Origin: an uncultured Eubacteriales bacterium
Lineage (GTDB): Bacteria > Bacillota > Clostridia > Lachnospirales > Lachnospiraceae
Reading direction: 5' to 3'
Length of the DNA: 64,000 nucleotides
NCBI GenBank assembly: GCA_949283695.1
Contig: CASDTX010000018.1
Coordinates: 1 to 64,000 of the forward strand
Each line of letters opens with the position of its first letter. Position 1 is the first letter of the stretch. This document shows, piece by piece, positions 63,202 to 64,000 of the stretch. The translations under genes were made by a program, and so were the position numbers. The notes beneath the pieces were generated by a model. It worked only from the letters and a program-made list of their open reading frames with translations, had not been told where the DNA came from and did not search any database.

Positions 63202-64000
63202 ATGATGAAGAAGATTATCAATCGTCCGGAGACCGTGGTGATCGAGATGTGCAACGGACTGGTCATGGCGCATCCGGAACTGGCGTTTAACCGGAAATAT
63301 AAAATCGTACATAAAAAAGAAATCAACAGAAACAAGGTCAGCCTGATCAGCGGCGGCGGGAGCGGCCATGAGCCGGCGCACGCGGGATTCGTCGGGCAGG
63401 GAATGCTGGACGCAGCAGTATGCGGCGACATCTTCGCATCCCCGTCTCAGATCCAGGTATACCAGGCACTCCGCGAGACCGCGGGGACCAAGGGCACCCT
63501 CCTTATCATTAAAAACTACAGCGGCGACATGATGAACTTCAAGAATGCCGCACACCTGGCAGAAGAGGACGGGATTCAGGTTGACTATGTCCGGGTGGAC
63601 GACGACATCGCCGTTCAGGACAGTCTCTATACCGTAGGCCGCAGAGGCGTGGCAGGAACAGTTCTTGTACATAAGGTGGCAGGAGCGGCAGCTGAGGAAG
63701 GGCTTTCTCTCGCAGAGGTCAAGAAAGAGGCAGAGAATGCGGCAGCCCATGTGCGCAGTATTGGGTTCGCGTTCAGCTCCTGTACTGTTCCGGCCAAAGG
63801 AACCCCTACCTTTGATATCGGAGAAGGGGAGATGGAATATGGCGTGGGGATCCACGGTGAACCGGGGATCAAGCGAGAGCCCATCGCAGAAGCGGACGAG
63901 CTTGCCCAAAGGATGGCTGACGCACTGATCGAAGAACTGGGAGCGAAAGAAGGCGATGAGATCACAGTTCTGGTGAACGGCTTCGGAAGCAGCCCGCTGA
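63202..64000 (+). CDS. dhaK: Dihydroxyacetone kinase subunit DhaK (partial, runs off window)
   Basis: 266 codons are visible of the usual 330-360. SGGGSGHEPAHAGFVGQG binds the substrate region, and His218 in YGVGIHGEPG is the residue that covalently holds dihydroxyacetone. DhaK works with DhaL and a phosphotransferase DhaM (PTS type) to make dihydroxyacetone phosphate; those genes would lie beyond 64000. In-frame ATGs at 63193, 63202 and 63205; 63202 is best placed, 9 nt after AGGAGG. Confidence 0.9.
   Translation, partial: MMKKIINRPETVVIEMCNGLVMAHPELAFNRKYKIVHKKEINRNKVSLISGGGSGHEPAHAGFVGQGMLDAAVCGDIFASPSQIQVYQALRETAGTKGTLLIIKNYSGDMMNFKNAAHLAEEDGIQVDYVRVDDDIAVQDSLYTVGRRGVAGTVLVHKVAGAAAEEGLSLAEVKKEAENAAAHVRSIGFAFSSCTVPAKGTPTFDIGEGEMEYGVGIHGEPGIKREPIAEADELAQRMADALIEELGAKEGDEITVLVNGFGSSPL

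Overview
The window looks like a chromosome segment of a gut-type anaerobic Firmicute, most likely a member of the Lachnospiraceae (Clostridium cluster XIVa). I infer this from moderate GC, strong AGGAGG ribosome binding sites, a large Alu-bearing SRP RNA, an F-type ATPase operon, a DUF6128-type protein, and the combination of sugar and amino-acid fermentation loci. No rRNA, tRNA, CRISPR array or prophage was recognised.

Layout. (1) 1-9.7 kb: an IS21-like element end interrupts the last gene of a minus-strand catabolic operon. That operon encodes a DapA-family aldolase, aconitase X large and small subunits, a Ser/Cys-type proline racemase-superfamily enzyme, a YitT-type membrane protein, an iron alcohol dehydrogenase and a truncated EutH-like permease. 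A GntR regulator and a BCCT transporter with an unusual binding-site helix lie divergently. The set resembles hydroxyproline or related imino-acid catabolism, but the exact substrate is not settled. (2) 9.7-22.2 kb: superoxide dismutase, an XRE regulator, a two-component system with an ABC transporter of the peptide-sensing kind, pyruvate kinase, a second two-component system and a membrane MutS-like ATPase. (3) 22.2-26.2 kb: an M20 amidohydrolase fused to a Maf nucleotide pyrophosphatase, and two convergent membrane proteins. (4) 26.5-33.4 kb: the F1Fo ATP synthase operon atpBEFHAGDC, whose c subunit lacks the usual sodium ligands. (5) 33.5-41.2 kb: a degenerate GGDEF/EAL protein, a phosphopantetheinyl transferase, a VanY-type carboxypeptidase, an HTH protein with a 15-bp minisatellite, dgt, a DUF6128-like protein and tadA. 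(6) 41.2-48 kb: an alpha-galactoside locus (AraC regulator, ABC importer, GH36 alpha-galactosidase) and the SRP RNA. (7) 48-54.7 kb: a voltage-gated-type K+ channel, a B12-binding radical SAM protein, a 33-residue membrane protein, an AIR-synthase-like protein, an Lrp regulator, an aminotransferase and trmL.

(8) 54.8-64 kb is the clearest specialised system: a sulfoquinovose (plant sulfosugar) operon of the sulfo-transaldolase type. It encodes a transaldolase, a beta-hydroxyacid dehydrogenase-type sulfolactaldehyde reductase, the DUF4867 isomerase, a sodium:solute symporter, a YihQ-like sulfoquinovosidase and a TauE/SafE exporter. Glycerol dehydrogenase and DhaK follow. These last two would salvage glycerol released from sulfoquinovosyl-glycerol. 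The sulfoquinovosidase is split by a one-base frameshift near 60965. A 23-bp imperfect repeat flanks the operon promoter and is a good operator candidate.

Several annotated starts differ from the longest ORF because a well-spaced Shine-Dalgarno sequence points to an internal codon. These choices are stated per gene.
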